64,000 nucleotides of DNA from Sulfurovum sp. (GCA_020525365.1 JAIZOF010000001.1:744502-808501); one strand, 5' to 3'. Positions 1 through 8,981 are shown, numbered from the stretch's first letter. The notes: generated by a model not told the origin, from the letters alone. Program-made: numbers and translations.

Positions 1-132
1 AGACAGCCCCACACCTATGTGAAAGTAGAGAGTAGCTATGGTCATGATGCTTTTTTAGTGGAGATAGAGAAGTTTGATCAACATATTAGAAATATTTTAT
101 GTATCAAAAAGGGTAGGCACAATGAAAACTGA
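1..132 (+). CDS. metX: Homoserine O-acetyltransferase, C-terminal end (partial)
   Basis: Reading frame 1 is open from the window edge to a TGA at 130-132, giving 43 residues. They include the stretch SYGHDAFL, which matches the C-terminal catalytic-histidine motif of alpha/beta-hydrolase homoserine O-acetyltransferases (methionine biosynthesis, cytoplasmic). The rest of the gene lies upstream of the window. Its end overlaps the xseB start by 11 bases, so the two are probably co-transcribed. Assignment rests on this short motif only; a homoserine O-succinyltransferase-type MetX would look the same here. Confidence 0.7.
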   Translation, partial: RQPHTYVKVESSYGHDAFLVEIEKFDQHIRNILCIKKGRHNEN

Positions 133-334
133 AACATTTGAAGAGAAGCTTGAATACTCTAAGAGGGTACTTGAAAAGTTAATGGATCCAGAGATTACGC
201 TTGAGGAGTCTATCAAGCTTTATGAAGAGGGACTTCAAGGTATCAAGGAGGCACAGAAGATGATCGAGGAGGCAAAAATAAAGGTCTCTGTGATCGATCA
301 AAAAAATCAGAATCTTGAAGTAGATGTGCAATGA
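122..334 (+). CDS. xseB: Exodeoxyribonuclease VII small subunit
   Basis: This 70-residue protein is the small subunit of exonuclease VII, which with XseA degrades single-stranded DNA into oligonucleotides in the cytoplasm. The sequence has the family pattern: FEEKLEYSKRVLEKL, then a PEITLEESIKLYEEG motif and a helical C-terminal half rich in Lys/Glu. The ATG at 122 is chosen over the upstream in-frame ATG at 74 because it gives the usual N-terminus (MKTETFEEKL) and normal family length, and because 74 lies inside metX. The stop overlaps the start of the next gene (ATGA), which suggests translational coupling. Confidence 0.9.
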   Translation: MKTETFEEKLEYSKRVLEKLMDPEITLEESIKLYEEGLQGIKEAQKMIEEAKIKVSVIDQKNQNLEVDVQ

Positions 335-1134
335 AGAAGCTTGTAGTTGCTGCCTTACAGCTCCCAACATTGGGAATGAATGCAACCCGTTTGGAGTTCT
401 ATCTTAAGAAAGCAACTGAGCGTGGTACACAAGTAATGTTGCTTGGAGAATATGTTCTCAATCATTTTTTTAAAGAACTGGCAATAATGTCAAAAAGTAT
501 GATTAAGGCACAGACTAAGAGGCATCTTCAATTACTCAAAGAGCTTTCTATAGATTATGATATAGTCCTTATTTCCCCCATTATTCTTGTAAAGAGTGAT
601 GGTTACTATAAAACAATTGTCAAGATTACTCCTAAGAATACTAGTTACTATGAACAGCAAATACTCATTCCCTATGAACATTGGAATGAGAAGATTTTTT
701 TCTCCAATAAGGTCAAACCATTTAAAGATCCAATGGTTTTTAGGTTACAAGGTTTTAAAATTATGGTGATGGCAGGGTTTGAGATGCATTTTGATTTATT
801 TTGGCAGAAGGTGATGGAGAAGAAGGTTGATTTGGTATTGCTACCGACTGCTTCAACATTTGATTCACATAATCGTTGGCGTGAAATTATTAAGACTAAA
901 GCATTTTTACATGGTTGCTTCATCTTACGTGCTAATCGACTAGGCGAATATGTGGACAAAGGGACGAAGTGGCATTTCTATGGTGACACAATGCTTGTTT
1001 CACCAAAAGGTGAAGTAGAGATGATGCTTGAGGACAAAGAGTCTATGTTGATAGAAGAGATAGATAAAAAAGAGATCACTGAGCACCGGAAGATATGGAA
1101 ATTTGAAAAAATACTTAGGGAGCACAAGGAATGA
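331..1134 (+). CDS. Nitrilase-superfamily (carbon-nitrogen hydrolase) protein lacking catalytic residues
   Basis: The 267-residue protein has the overall nitrilase fold pattern: MKKLVVAALQLPT at the start, a Glu at position 40 in LLGEYV that matches the catalytic Glu, and a C-terminal GDTMLVSPKGEV segment. The other two catalytic positions look changed. Where the family has Lys in Y-x-K-x-x-L the protein has Gln109 (YEQQIL), and where the family has the Cys of CYDLRFPE it has Gly149 (AGFEMHFD). This suggests a non-hydrolytic or altered family member. It overlaps xseB and the next gene by four bases on either side, so it belongs to a tight operon. Substrate unknown. Confidence 0.8.
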   Translation: MKKLVVAALQLPTLGMNATRLEFYLKKATERGTQVMLLGEYVLNHFFKELAIMSKSMIKAQTKRHLQLLKELSIDYDIVLISPIILVKSDGYYKTIVKITPKNTSYYEQQILIPYEHWNEKIFFSNKVKPFKDPMVFRLQGFKIMVMAGFEMHFDLFWQKVMEKKVDLVLLPTASTFDSHNRWREIIKTKAFLHGCFILRANRLGEYVDKGTKWHFYGDTMLVSPKGEVEMMLEDKESMLIEEIDKKEITEHRKIWKFEKILREHKE

Positions 1135-1802
1135 CACCAGAAGTATATTTTGATCGCCAAATACAGCTATGGGGAGAGGCGACACAGAAATCTTTAGAGA
1201 AAAAGAAGATTGCTATTATTGGTTCAGGTGGACTAGGATCGACACTAGCACTAGCACTAGGTACCTCAGGTATTGGTGAAATTCATCTTATTGATTTTGA
1301 TACAGTCTCTATCCATAATATTCATCGACAGATTGCATTTGCATTAGACGATGAAGGAAAAAATAAAGCTAAGTGTATTGTTAATCTACTAGAGAAAAAA
1401 AACCCTTTTATTAAGGCTGTTGCTTTCAATATATCTTTTGAAGATTTTAAAGAGATGGGCAACTGCTATGACCTTATTCTTGATGCAACAGACAACCTAT
1501 CTGTACGTGGAGAGATAGATAAGTATGCTAAGCAGATAAAGATACCATGGATTTATGCTTCTGTAGAGGAGTTCAACGGGCAGGTCTGCTTTTTTGATAA
1601 GGCAGATTTTAAGATCTTCAATATTTCTGATCGTAAGCCAGGAGGTGTTACTGCACCAATTGTGATGCATATAGGGTCACTTCAGGCAAATTTGGCACTA
1701 CGTTATTTGGCTGGACTTCCTGTTGTGAAAGACAAGCTCTACTACCTTTGTTTTAATGAAGAGGGAGAGTTGGTGACACAGAAATTTGGGATGCCTAAGT
1801 AG
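1131..1802 (+). CDS. ThiF/MoeB/HesA-family E1-like adenylyltransferase
   Basis: The 223-residue protein has the E1-like nucleotide-binding pattern: IAIIGSGGLGS near residue 32, IDFDTVSIHNIHRQ near residue 60, and LDATDN near residue 119. Family members adenylate the C-terminal glycine of a small sulfur-carrier protein (ThiS, MoaD or similar) in thiamine, molybdopterin or related sulfur-transfer pathways. The paired CxxC zinc-binding cysteines of many MoeB/ThiF proteins are not seen. No ThiS/MoaD-like gene is next to it, so the partner cannot be named. It is the last gene of the overlapping xseB-nitrilase-thiF string. Confidence 0.82.
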   Translation: MTPEVYFDRQIQLWGEATQKSLEKKKIAIIGSGGLGSTLALALGTSGIGEIHLIDFDTVSIHNIHRQIAFALDDEGKNKAKCIVNLLEKKNPFIKAVAFNISFEDFKEMGNCYDLILDATDNLSVRGEIDKYAKQIKIPWIYASVEEFNGQVCFFDKADFKIFNISDRKPGGVTAPIVMHIGSLQANLALRYLAGLPVVKDKLYYLCFNEEGELVTQKFGMPK

Positions 1803-2092
1803 TAAAAATGAGATCAGACTAACAGATTGAAAGATTTAACCAGAAGCCAATTGTGTTTTTATAATATATGGGAAAACTATAGGTTTTGTAAATTGTGTAT
1901 TGGGCTCTTCCCAAAAAAATAAAAAAATCTGTTGAGTATTTGATTGTAATAATTTTTACACCCAATTGTAATTACGATATGAATATCTCTGTACCCGTTT
2001 CCCTTAATGCTAATGTGTTAGAATATAGATATCGATAGCTATACTCTTTTCTTTCGAAATATAGAAACAAATACTAAAAAAAAGGATAATTT
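1803..2092 (+). other. AT-rich spacer between the thiF-like gene and ridA
   Basis: About 290 bases without a credible gene. It contains a TAGAAT box at 2019-2024 that could serve as the -10 element for ridA, leaving an untranslated leader of roughly 60 bases, and an AAAGGA ribosome-binding site just before the ridA ATG. No convincing terminator with a T-tract follows thiF. Confidence 0.4.
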
Positions 2093-2488
2093 ATGATAAG
2101 ACAGATTACAACTAATGAGGCGCCACAGGCTATAGGACCATACTCTCAGGCGATTGTAGCCAATGGATTGGTTCATACGTCTGGGCAGATTGCACTCATG
2201 CCAGATGGCAAGATGGAGGAGAGAGGAATCGAGTATCAGGTCAAGCAAGTTCTAAAAAATCTTTACTATGTTCTTAAGGCAGCAGGTTCTAGTTTTGATC
2301 ATGTCATTAAAACAACTATCTATTTAGCAAACATGGATGACTTTGCAAAGGTGAATGAGATATATGAGCACTATTTTGCTGATCATAAACCCGCACGCAG
2401 TACTGTAGCAGTTAAAACACTCCCAAAAAATGCTTTGGTTGAGATTGAGTGTATTGCATTTGCAGATCAGCATGTTGATTTTGGTTAA
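2093..2488 (+). CDS. ridA: RidA family reactive enamine/imine deaminase
   Basis: This 131-residue protein is a RidA (YjgF/YER057c/UK114) family member, which hydrolyses reactive 2-aminoacrylate-type enamines released by PLP enzymes. Visible family features are the QAIGPYSQA segment near the start, SGQIAL, and the ARSTVAVKTLP...VEIECIAF region that carries the conserved active-site Arg and Glu. Length is typical. It has its own upstream spacer and is separated from rplU by an 84-base gap containing a promoter, so it is probably transcribed alone. Confidence 0.92.
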   Translation: MIRQITTNEAPQAIGPYSQAIVANGLVHTSGQIALMPDGKMEERGIEYQVKQVLKNLYYVLKAAGSSFDHVIKTTIYLANMDDFAKVNEIYEHYFADHKPARSTVAVKTLPKNALVEIECIAFADQHVDFG

Positions 2489-2525
2489 TTTGTGTAGTTT
2501 CAAAAAATATTAAACATTGATTGGG

Positions 2526-2531
2526 TATAAT
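2526..2531 (+). promoter_or_regulatory. Candidate -10 box (TATAAT) for rplU-rpmA
   Basis: A perfect TATAAT preceded by TGGG lies 42 bases before the rplU start, in the gap after ridA. There is no clear -35 TTGACA, as is common in Campylobacterota. Confidence 0.65.
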
Positions 2532-2572
2532 CACAAACTTTTTTAAAATATATAGACAGTAAAGGGTTTGCA

Positions 2573-2878
2573 ATGTACGCAATCATTAAAGCAAGTGGTC
2601 AGCAATTTAAAGTTCAAGAGGGTGATATCATCTGTTTTGATAATATGGGTCTTGAGCCAAAAGCAACAGTAGAATTTACAGAAGTTCTTGCGCTTAATAA
2701 TGGTGAATTGACAGTAGGTACTCCTCTCATAGAGAACGCAGTGGTTAAAGGTGAGGTGATTAATGAAGGAAGAGATAAGAAAATAATCATCTATAAGAAA
2801 AGAAGAAGAAAAGATTCAAAACTTAAAAGAGGTTTCAGAAGAGACTATACTAGAGTTAGAATTACTAAAATCGCATAG
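2573..2878 (+). CDS. rplU: 50S ribosomal protein L21
   Basis: This 101-residue protein has the L21 signature: [18 protein letters not shown] at the start, then a basic segment [28 protein letters not shown] at the end that binds 23S rRNA. L21 is a 50S subunit protein. Its partner L27 (rpmA) follows after 29 bases, the near-universal rplU-rpmA pair. Confidence 0.98.
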   Translation: MYAIIKASGQQFKVQEGDIICFDNMGLEPKATVEFTEVLALNNGELTVGTPLIENAVVKGEVINEGRDKKIIIYKKRRRKDSKLKRGFRRDYTRVRITKIA

Positions 2879-2907
2879 TTTTAAGTATACAATAGAAGGA
2901 GAAAAAT

Positions 2908-3162
2908 ATGGCACACAAGAAAGGTCAAGGGTCTACTCAGAATAACCGTGATTCCGCTGGACGTCGTCTTGGCGTAAAAAAATATGGTGGTGAAAGAGTA
3001 ATCCCTGGAAATATCATCATTAGACAAAGAGGAACAAAAGTTAAGCCTGGTAATGGTGTAGGTATAGGTAAAGACCATACAATTTTTGCACTTGTTGAAG
3101 GTATAGTCAAGTTTGAAAACCATAGCAGAAGCCAAAAAAGAGTTTCAGTTATTTCAGCATAA
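2908..3162 (+). CDS. rpmA: 50S ribosomal protein L27
   Basis: This 84-residue protein begins [22 protein letters not shown], the standard L27 N-terminus whose flexible tail reaches the peptidyl-transferase centre. There is no extra cleavable N-terminal extension of the Firmicutes type. A strong AGAAGGAG-type ribosome-binding site precedes the ATG. It forms an operon with rplU, and obgE follows after a gap with its own promoter. Confidence 0.98.
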   Translation: MAHKKGQGSTQNNRDSAGRRLGVKKYGGERVIPGNIIIRQRGTKVKPGNGVGIGKDHTIFALVEGIVKFENHSRSQKRVSVISA

Positions 3163-3176
3163 GTATACCTCTTAAG

Positions 3177-3195
3177 CAATCCAGTTTTTGGATTG
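3177..3195 (+). terminator. Weak hairpin after rpmA
   Basis: A six-base-pair stem (CAATCC / GGATTG) with a seven-base loop lies 15 bases past the rpmA stop. No run of T follows directly, so termination is uncertain. Confidence 0.3.
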
Positions 3196-3328
3196 TACCC
3201 TCTCTCATTTTTCAAAATATTACATTCTTATTTTATTTTTTCTATCATACGTCATGACTTGTCTTGGAAAGCGATTATATTAGGTGTCTCATCGTTTGGT
3301 GCATTATATCAAAACGGATGATTTTAGA

Positions 3329-3342
3329 TATAATTTTATAAT
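3329..3342 (+). promoter_or_regulatory. Two tandem TATAAT boxes upstream of obgE
   Basis: TATAAT occurs at 3329-3334 and again at 3337-3342, 57 to 70 bases before the preferred obgE start. Either could be the -10 element for the obgE-proB-fmt-birA-parAB string. Confidence 0.55.
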
Positions 3343-3398
3343 TTATTTTTCCATCTCTAATAAAAGAGTGGTTTTGTACTATGAAAAGGTTAAATTAT

Positions 3399-4526
3399 AT
3401 GTTTGTAGATAGTGTAGATCTGATCATCAGTTCTGGCAAAGGTGGTGCGGGCGCAATCTCGTTTTGGACAGAGAAATTTGTTATTAAGGGTGGACCTGAT
3501 GGTGGAGATGGTGGAAGAGGCGGCTCTGTCTTTTTAAAAGTAGATAATAATACTGATACTCTCTCTGGACTACGTGGACGTAATCATATTAAAGCAGAGA
3601 ATGGTCGCCCAGGTGAAGGACGTAAAAAGTATGGACGCAAAGGAAAGGATGTAACCATCATAGTACCTTCTGGTACTGTAGTGATAGATGCAGAGACAGA
3701 AGAGGAGCTACTTGACTTGGTTGAAGAGGGGCAGATAGTGAAGTTTCTTGAAGGCGGTAAAGGTGGTTTGGGAAATATGCATTTTAAGAGCTCAACAAAT
3801 CAGCGTCCAACTTATGCACAGCCAGGGCTTCCAGGTATTACTAAACATGTACGCCTAGAGATAAAGCTCATTGCTGATGTGGGACTGGTGGGGTATCCTA
3901 ATGTTGGCAAATCGACACTTATTTCTACCCTTTCTAATGCTAGACCACAAGTAGCCAATTATGAATTTACCACACTAACACCCAAGTTAGGAGTTGTGCA
4001 TATTAGTGATTATAACTCTTTTATGATGGCAGATATTCCAGGCATTATTGAGGGGGCAAGTGATGGACGTGGTCTTGGATTGGCATTTCTTAAGCATATT
4101 GAGCGCACCAAAACACTACTCTTAATGATCGATGCAACCAACTATCGTGAGATGAAGTATCAGTATGAAACATTGTTGGTAGAGCTAGAACGTTACTCTC
4201 TGACATTAGCAAAACGTAGATATGCGATTGCCATAACTAAAATAGATTCACTTTCTCAAGATGAGGTCAATACTCTCACAGAGCAATTTCTTAAAGATAT
4301 TAACATTAAACCCAATGATGTATTGAAACAATACAAGATCAATACAGATTATGTTAGTTATGGATTTAAAGTTGATCATGGTATAGAACTACCTGAAAAA
4401 GAACCACTTTTTGTATTACCTGTCTCATCAGTGGCACATCTTAATATAGAAGTACTCCGCTATGCTCTTGGTGATTTTGTTAAGCATGTAGCAACCCAAG
4501 AAAAAGAAGAAAACAAGGAGGCATAA
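3399..4526 (+). CDS. obgE: GTPase ObgE/CgtA
   Basis: This is the essential Obg GTPase involved in 50S subunit assembly and stress control. Residues 1-158 form the glycine-rich Obg fold (for example [12 protein letters not shown]), followed by the G domain with GYPNVGKS at 165-172 and a DIPG motif near 213. The ATG at 3399 (MFVDSV) is chosen over the ATG at 3381 because it gives the standard Obg N-terminus and has AAAAGG nine bases upstream. The C-terminal part after the G domain is short and divergent, as in related species. The stop shares bases with the proB start (TAATG). Confidence 0.96.
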   Translation: MFVDSVDLIISSGKGGAGAISFWTEKFVIKGGPDGGDGGRGGSVFLKVDNNTDTLSGLRGRNHIKAENGRPGEGRKKYGRKGKDVTIIVPSGTVVIDAETEEELLDLVEEGQIVKFLEGGKGGLGNMHFKSSTNQRPTYAQPGLPGITKHVRLEIKLIADVGLVGYPNVGKSTLISTLSNARPQVANYEFTTLTPKLGVVHISDYNSFMMADIPGIIEGASDGRGLGLAFLKHIERTKTLLLMIDATNYREMKYQYETLLVELERYSLTLAKRRYAIAITKIDSLSQDEVNTLTEQFLKDINIKPNDVLKQYKINTDYVSYGFKVDHGIELPEKEPLFVLPVSSVAHLNIEVLRYALGDFVKHVATQEKEENKEA

Positions 4527-5299
4527 TGCGTCTAGTTATAAAGGTTGGCTCACATGTATTAACAGAGAATGGCAAAATTGCTAGAGAGCGAATGATGGCA
4601 CTGGTAGAGTTTATTGCCCAATTAAAAAAAGTAAACTATGAAATCATACTGGTTAGTTCTGGTGCAGTGGCAGCAGGATATACTCAATTACCACTTGATC
4701 GTAGCTCTGTTGCAAACCGTCAAGCACTTGCTGCCATTGGACAACCGTTATTGCTAAAAATGTATCAGGAGAAATTTGCAACATTTAATCTGCTCTGTTC
4801 GCAGGTACTACTTAGTGCCAATGTGTTTGATTCACATAGGGCAACCACTCATGCTAAAATTGCAATTGATACACTGCTTTCCAATGGTGTGGTACCGATC
4901 ATTAACGAGAACGATACCGTGAGTATTGAAGAGCTTGTTTTTGGTGACAATGATAGACTCTCCGCACATACAGCACACTATTTTGATGCAAAGATGTTGG
5001 TCATACTTTCAGATATTGATGCACTTTATGATAAGGATCCTAACTCCCACAATGATGCTATGGCGAGAAAAATAGTAGAGCATATTAGCAAAGATGAGCT
5101 CTGTGCATCCCATACCCCCAATAATGAATTTGCTACAGGGGGCATTGTAACTAAATTACAGTCTGCAGATTTTCTAATGAAGCATGGTAGGAAAATGTTC
5201 CTTGCATCAGGATTCAACCTTTCCGATGCTAAATCTTTCTTACTTGAGAATATACATAAGGGTGGAACACTCTTTGTAACCCAAAAAGGTAATCAGTAG
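4526..5299 (+). CDS. proB: Glutamate 5-kinase
   Basis: ProB phosphorylates glutamate to gamma-glutamyl phosphate, the first step of proline synthesis. The 257-residue protein has the amino-acid-kinase pattern: VIKVGSHVL at the start, VSSGAVAAG near residue 47, NENDTVS near 127 and a C-terminal [10 protein letters not shown] motif. It ends after the kinase domain and lacks the C-terminal PUA domain of the Escherichia coli enzyme, a known short form. The gene overlaps obgE at its start and shares one base with the fmt GTG start at its end. Confidence 0.95.
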   Translation: MRLVIKVGSHVLTENGKIARERMMALVEFIAQLKKVNYEIILVSSGAVAAGYTQLPLDRSSVANRQALAAIGQPLLLKMYQEKFATFNLLCSQVLLSANVFDSHRATTHAKIAIDTLLSNGVVPIINENDTVSIEELVFGDNDRLSAHTAHYFDAKMLVILSDIDALYDKDPNSHNDAMARKIVEHISKDELCASHTPNNEFATGGIVTKLQSADFLMKHGRKMFLASGFNLSDAKSFLLENIHKGGTLFVTQKGNQ

Positions 5300-6216
5300 T
5301 GAAAAAGAAGATTATCTATATGGGAACCCCTCATTATGCAGCAGAGATACTTAAAACACTGATTGAAACAAATGATATGATAGTGGAGCTTGTTGTTACG
5401 CAACCTGACCGTCCTGTTGGAAGAAAAAAGATAGTGACACCATCGCCTACCAAAGTAGTTGCCAAGAAAAATAGTATTTCTGTATTGCAGCCAAATAGGC
5501 TGAGTGACAGAGGGGTAGAGGAAGCAATGAATAAAGTCAACCCTGACTTTATTGTAGTAGCAGCATTTGGACAACTTCTTCCCAAGAATATTCTTAATAT
5601 TGCTCCTTGTATTAACCTGCATGCCTCCTTATTACCTCAGTATCGCGGTGCTTCACCAGTACACCAGTCTCTTCTGCATGGAGATAAAGAGACTGGTGTA
5701 ACCTCTATGTTAATGGAAGAAGGACTTGATACAGGTGATATTTTGAAGAGGAAAATATTTATTATTCCACCTGATATGCGACTATATGCTTTGATGGATC
5801 AGCTAACACAAGATGCTTGCGATGTGACACTTTCAACATTACGAAACTTTGATAGTATTATACCTCAACCACAAAATAGCAAAGAGGCAACACTCTGTAA
5901 GAAGATAAGAAAAAGTGATGGAGAGATAAGCTGTTCTGATGCAATTGAGGTTTACAATAAATATAGAGCTTTTGAAGGGTGGCCTGGTATTTTTACATCT
6001 AATGGTACAAAGTTAGACAATATTGTATTGATAGAAAAAAATCAAATATATACACCATTTGAGATACTCTCTTTTAAGAATAATGATATAGTTATTGGTT
6101 GTGGTATAGGAAGCTTAAAAGTTGGCACACTTCAACCTGTAGGAAAAAAACCAATGAGTGCAAAAGCTTACTGTGTAGGAAGGGGGTTGAAAGTTGGAGA
6201 TACACTCTTTTCGTAG
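5299..6216 (+). CDS. fmt: Methionyl-tRNA formyltransferase
   Basis: Fmt formylates initiator Met-tRNA using 10-formyltetrahydrofolate. The 305-residue protein has the formyltransferase catalytic triad: Asn106 and His108 in INLHASLLPQYRGASP, and Asp144 in GLDTGD. The start is a GTG at 5299, sharing its first base with the proB stop; it gives the usual MKKKIIYMGTP N-terminus. The C-terminal OB-like domain is present (about residues 205-300). Its end overlaps birA by 23 bases. Confidence 0.96.
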   Translation: MKKKIIYMGTPHYAAEILKTLIETNDMIVELVVTQPDRPVGRKKIVTPSPTKVVAKKNSISVLQPNRLSDRGVEEAMNKVNPDFIVVAAFGQLLPKNILNIAPCINLHASLLPQYRGASPVHQSLLHGDKETGVTSMLMEEGLDTGDILKRKIFIIPPDMRLYALMDQLTQDACDVTLSTLRNFDSIIPQPQNSKEATLCKKIRKSDGEISCSDAIEVYNKYRAFEGWPGIFTSNGTKLDNIVLIEKNQIYTPFEILSFKNNDIVIGCGIGSLKVGTLQPVGKKPMSAKAYCVGRGLKVGDTLFS

Positions 6217-6829
6217 ACTTCCTTCAACACAACATTATCTAGTTGAGGCACTAAAAAAGAAAAAATTACAAGCTCCAGTTGCTGTCATTACCCAAGAGCA
6301 ATATGCTGGTATTGGAAGTCGAGACAATGGATGGGAGGGCGAGCATGGAAATTTTTTTGCCTCAGTTGCCATCAAACTTATCAATCTTCCTAAAGACCTT
6401 CCTCTACCTTCAGCTTCTATCTATTTTTCATATATAATGAAAAAAGTCTTGCTGAACTACCATGAGGATGTGTGGCTTAAGTGGCCTAATGATTTTTATG
6501 TGGGAGAGAATAAAGTTGGCGGTACAATTACACAGAAAGTAGATGATGTTTTGGTATGTGGTATAGGGATTAATCTAAAAAAAAATCAAATAAATTATAG
6601 TGCTTTACAGACCAGTGTTTTACCAGAAGTGCTGCTTGAAAAGTACCTAAGTATATTACAGCAATATCCAACTTGGAAGCATATTTTTAGTAAGTATCAG
6701 GTAGAATTTGAAAAGAGCAGAAGGTTTTCGGTACATACAGAACAAGGCAGAAAGAGCTTGAAAGGTGCGCGTTTGTGCAAAGATGGTTCTTTGTATATTG
6801 ATGGAGAAAAGGTATTTAGTGCAAGATGA
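6194..6829 (+). CDS. birA: Biotin--[acetyl-CoA-carboxylase] ligase, monofunctional
   Basis: BirA makes biotinyl-AMP and transfers biotin to the carrier protein of acetyl-CoA carboxylase. The 211-residue protein has PSTQHYLVEA near the start, QEQYAGIGSRDNGW (the biotinyl-AMP loop, variant of GRGRRGRxW), LKWPNDFYVGENKVGG and GIGINL. It starts directly at the catalytic domain, without the N-terminal DNA-binding domain of E. coli BirA, so it should not repress biotin genes. Start is a TTG at 6194 inside the end of fmt with a purine-rich site upstream; the stop overlaps the parA start. Confidence 0.9.
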   Translation: MEIHSFRRLPSTQHYLVEALKKKKLQAPVAVITQEQYAGIGSRDNGWEGEHGNFFASVAIKLINLPKDLPLPSASIYFSYIMKKVLLNYHEDVWLKWPNDFYVGENKVGGTITQKVDDVLVCGIGINLKKNQINYSALQTSVLPEVLLEKYLSILQQYPTWKHIFSKYQVEFEKSRRFSVHTEQGRKSLKGARLCKDGSLYIDGEKVFSAR

Positions 6830-7614
6830 GTGAAATAATTAGTATAGCCAATCAAAAAGGAGGGGTGGGAAAAACTACCACAGCTGTTAATTTGGCAGCT
6901 GCTCTTGCCGAAAAGGAGAAGAGAGTATTGCTTCTTGATATAGATCCACAATCTAATGCTACAACTAGTTTGGGATTTAATAGAAGTGACTATGAGTACA
7001 ATATTTATCATGTACTTATAGGGAGCAAAAATCTTTCTGAAATTATTCTTAAAACACATCTTGAGTATCTTGATATAGCACCTTCTAATATAGGCTTGGT
7101 CGGAATTGAAAAAGAGTTCTATGATCCACATAAGAAAAATAGAGAGCTTGTACTCAAAGAAAAACTTAAGGAAGTAAAGGATAAATATGACTTCATTATT
7201 ATTGATTCACCACCAGCATTAGGTGCTATTACCATTAATGCTTTAAGTGCATCTGATTCAGTGATTATCCCTATTCAGTGTGAATTTTTTGCCCTTGAAG
7301 GTCTTGCGCAACTTTTAAATACAGTTAGCCTACTCAAAAAGACAATTAATCCAGAATTAAAGATTAAAGGTTTTTTACCAACAATGTACTCTACACAGAA
7401 TAACCTTTCCAAACAGGTTTTAGAAGACCTATCTCATCATTTTAATAATAAACTTTTTCATTTAGAGGAAAATTCTAAAGAGTATATTATGGTTCCAAGA
7501 AATATAAAGATTGCAGAATCACCCAGTTTTGGTAAACCTGTAATTGAGTATGCATCTAGCTCAAAAGGCTCAATAGCATACCGAGATCTTGCCACTGTAA
7601 TTGTGAGAGGGTAG
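6826..7614 (+). CDS. parA: Chromosome partitioning ATPase ParA/Soj
   Basis: A 262-residue ParA-type ATPase that drives segregation of ParB-origin complexes. The deviant Walker A motif KGGVGKTT is at 11-18, followed by LLDIDPQSNAT (Walker A') near 39 and IIIDSPPALG (Walker B) near 125. Length and lack of an N-terminal helix-turn-helix fit chromosomal Soj rather than plasmid ParA. It overlaps birA by four bases and is followed after two bases by parB, ahead of the ATP synthase operon, an arrangement common in Campylobacterota. Confidence 0.96.
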   Translation: MSEIISIANQKGGVGKTTTAVNLAAALAEKEKRVLLLDIDPQSNATTSLGFNRSDYEYNIYHVLIGSKNLSEIILKTHLEYLDIAPSNIGLVGIEKEFYDPHKKNRELVLKEKLKEVKDKYDFIIIDSPPALGAITINALSASDSVIIPIQCEFFALEGLAQLLNTVSLLKKTINPELKIKGFLPTMYSTQNNLSKQVLEDLSHHFNNKLFHLEENSKEYIMVPRNIKIAESPSFGKPVIEYASSSKGSIAYRDLATVIVRG

Positions 7615-7616
7615 CT

Positions 7617-8489
7617 ATGGCACTAGGTCGTGGATTGGGAGAGATCCTCTCTGAAGTAGAAGAGGCATACGAGAAGGACTTAAGTAATATTAATAGTTTT
7701 GAATTAGAGGCACAGGGTGCACGGATAGAGGAGTTACCCGTTGAGAAAATTTCACCCAATCCTTTTCAGCCTAGAAAACATTTTGATGAAGTAGCCCTAA
7801 AGGAATTAAGCCACTCCATTCAAACCCATGGTTTGCTTCAGCCTATTATTGTTATAGAAAAAGAAGATGGCTATTTGTTGGTTGCCGGTGAACGTCGTCT
7901 TCGTGCCCATAAGCTAGCACAGCTTTCTAGCATTAAATCAATTATTGTTAATGTGGAGATTGATGACTTCCGTATGCGGGAGCTTGCACTTATTGAAAAT
8001 ATTCAGCGTGAAAATCTCAACGCCATTGAATTAGCAAACTCCTATGCTGAATTGATTGAGGTACACAAGATTACCCATGATGAACTTGCAGACATTGTCT
8101 ATAAAAGCCGTTCACAGATTACCAATACGATACGTTTGCTTACATTGAGTGAATATGCAAAAAGACAGATTGCAGAGGGTAGGATTTCCCAAGGACATGC
8201 AAAGGTTTTGGTAGGCTTGGATGAAAAGAGGCAAAAGACCATAGTTGACTCTATTATTGGGCAAAAATTGAGTGTACGCGATGTAGAAAAAATGGTTAAG
8301 CAGAACAAGAATAGAGAGGATTTAACGAAAGATATCAAAAGACCCCTTTCGTTACTTGATGAATATGCCAATGAGATTGATACACATCTTCTTTTTAAAC
8401 ATAAATATAAAGCCAAAAGTATTGAAATATATTTCGAAAACACACAAGAGGTTGAGAACTTTCTTGCATTCCTCAAAAATCGTTCATAA
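7617..8489 (+). CDS. parB: Chromosome partitioning protein ParB/Spo0J
   Basis: A 290-residue ParB that binds parS sites near the origin and spreads as a CTP-dependent clamp. The N-terminal domain holds NPFQPRKHFD near 48, the CTP-binding motif GERRLR at 91-96 and ENIQRENLNAIE near 128. A helix-turn-helix domain (KSRSQITNTIRLLTLS) follows and a small C-terminal dimerisation domain ends the protein. No obvious parS palindrome was recognised nearby, but none was searched for exhaustively. Confidence 0.95.
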   Translation: MALGRGLGEILSEVEEAYEKDLSNINSFELEAQGARIEELPVEKISPNPFQPRKHFDEVALKELSHSIQTHGLLQPIIVIEKEDGYLLVAGERRLRAHKLAQLSSIKSIIVNVEIDDFRMRELALIENIQRENLNAIELANSYAELIEVHKITHDELADIVYKSRSQITNTIRLLTLSEYAKRQIAEGRISQGHAKVLVGLDEKRQKTIVDSIIGQKLSVRDVEKMVKQNKNREDLTKDIKRPLSLLDEYANEIDTHLLFKHKYKAKSIEIYFENTQEVENFLAFLKNRS

Positions 8490-8548
8490 TTAACCCCTAT
8501 CTCATCTATAAGATGGTAATATTTTGCGAAATTACTAGAGGAGTTTGA

Positions 8549-8971
8549 ATGCTTGATATACATATATCGTTGATAATATTTGTATTTGTGTTATTCCTAA
8601 TCCTTCTTGTTGTTTTGAATCGATTGCTACTTAAACCATTATTGAATTTTATGGATTCGCGTGACCATTCTATAGCAAAAGATCTCAAGGTGGCAAAGGG
8701 GATGAATAGCAATATTGATGAACTTAATGCTAAAGCAGAGGAGAATATCAGCAATGCCAAGAGTGAAGCTGCTGCAATTAGACAAAAGGCTATTGAAGAA
8801 GAAAAGATACTTGCCTTAAGTAAGATTGAGACCAAGCAGGGAGAACTAGATAAAGTATATGCGGAGTTTATGGAAAATTTGGTTGAGCAGAGACAGAACC
8901 TTAAAAATAAGCTTTTATCACAGATGCCTCTCTTTAAAGAGAGTCTAAAGGCAAAGTTTAGCAAGCTATAA
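8549..8971 (+). CDS. atpF': ATP synthase Fo subunit b' (first b-type subunit)
   Basis: A 140-residue b-type stator subunit: one N-terminal membrane helix (about residues 5-28, ending in LLKPLLNFMDSRD) followed by a long charged coiled coil. Campylobacterota carry two different b-type genes in tandem, b' and b, which probably form a heterodimer as in cyanobacteria. This is the first of the pair and opens the atp operon, 59 bases after parB. AGAGGAG precedes the ATG. Confidence 0.9.
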   Translation: MLDIHISLIIFVFVLFLILLVVLNRLLLKPLLNFMDSRDHSIAKDLKVAKGMNSNIDELNAKAEENISNAKSEAAAIRQKAIEEEKILALSKIETKQGELDKVYAEFMENLVEQRQNLKNKLLSQMPLFKESLKAKFSKL

Positions 8972-8981
8972 AAGGATAAAT

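Noticed and set aside
1243-1260. Hexanucleotide repeat (CACTAG/CTAGCA) in the thiF-like gene
   Set aside because: Six-base units stay in frame and encode an ordinary Leu-Ala helix; no sign of variation.
6194-7131. Minus-strand open frame at 6697-7131 across birA-parA
   Set aside because: Shadow of two well-supported plus-strand genes.
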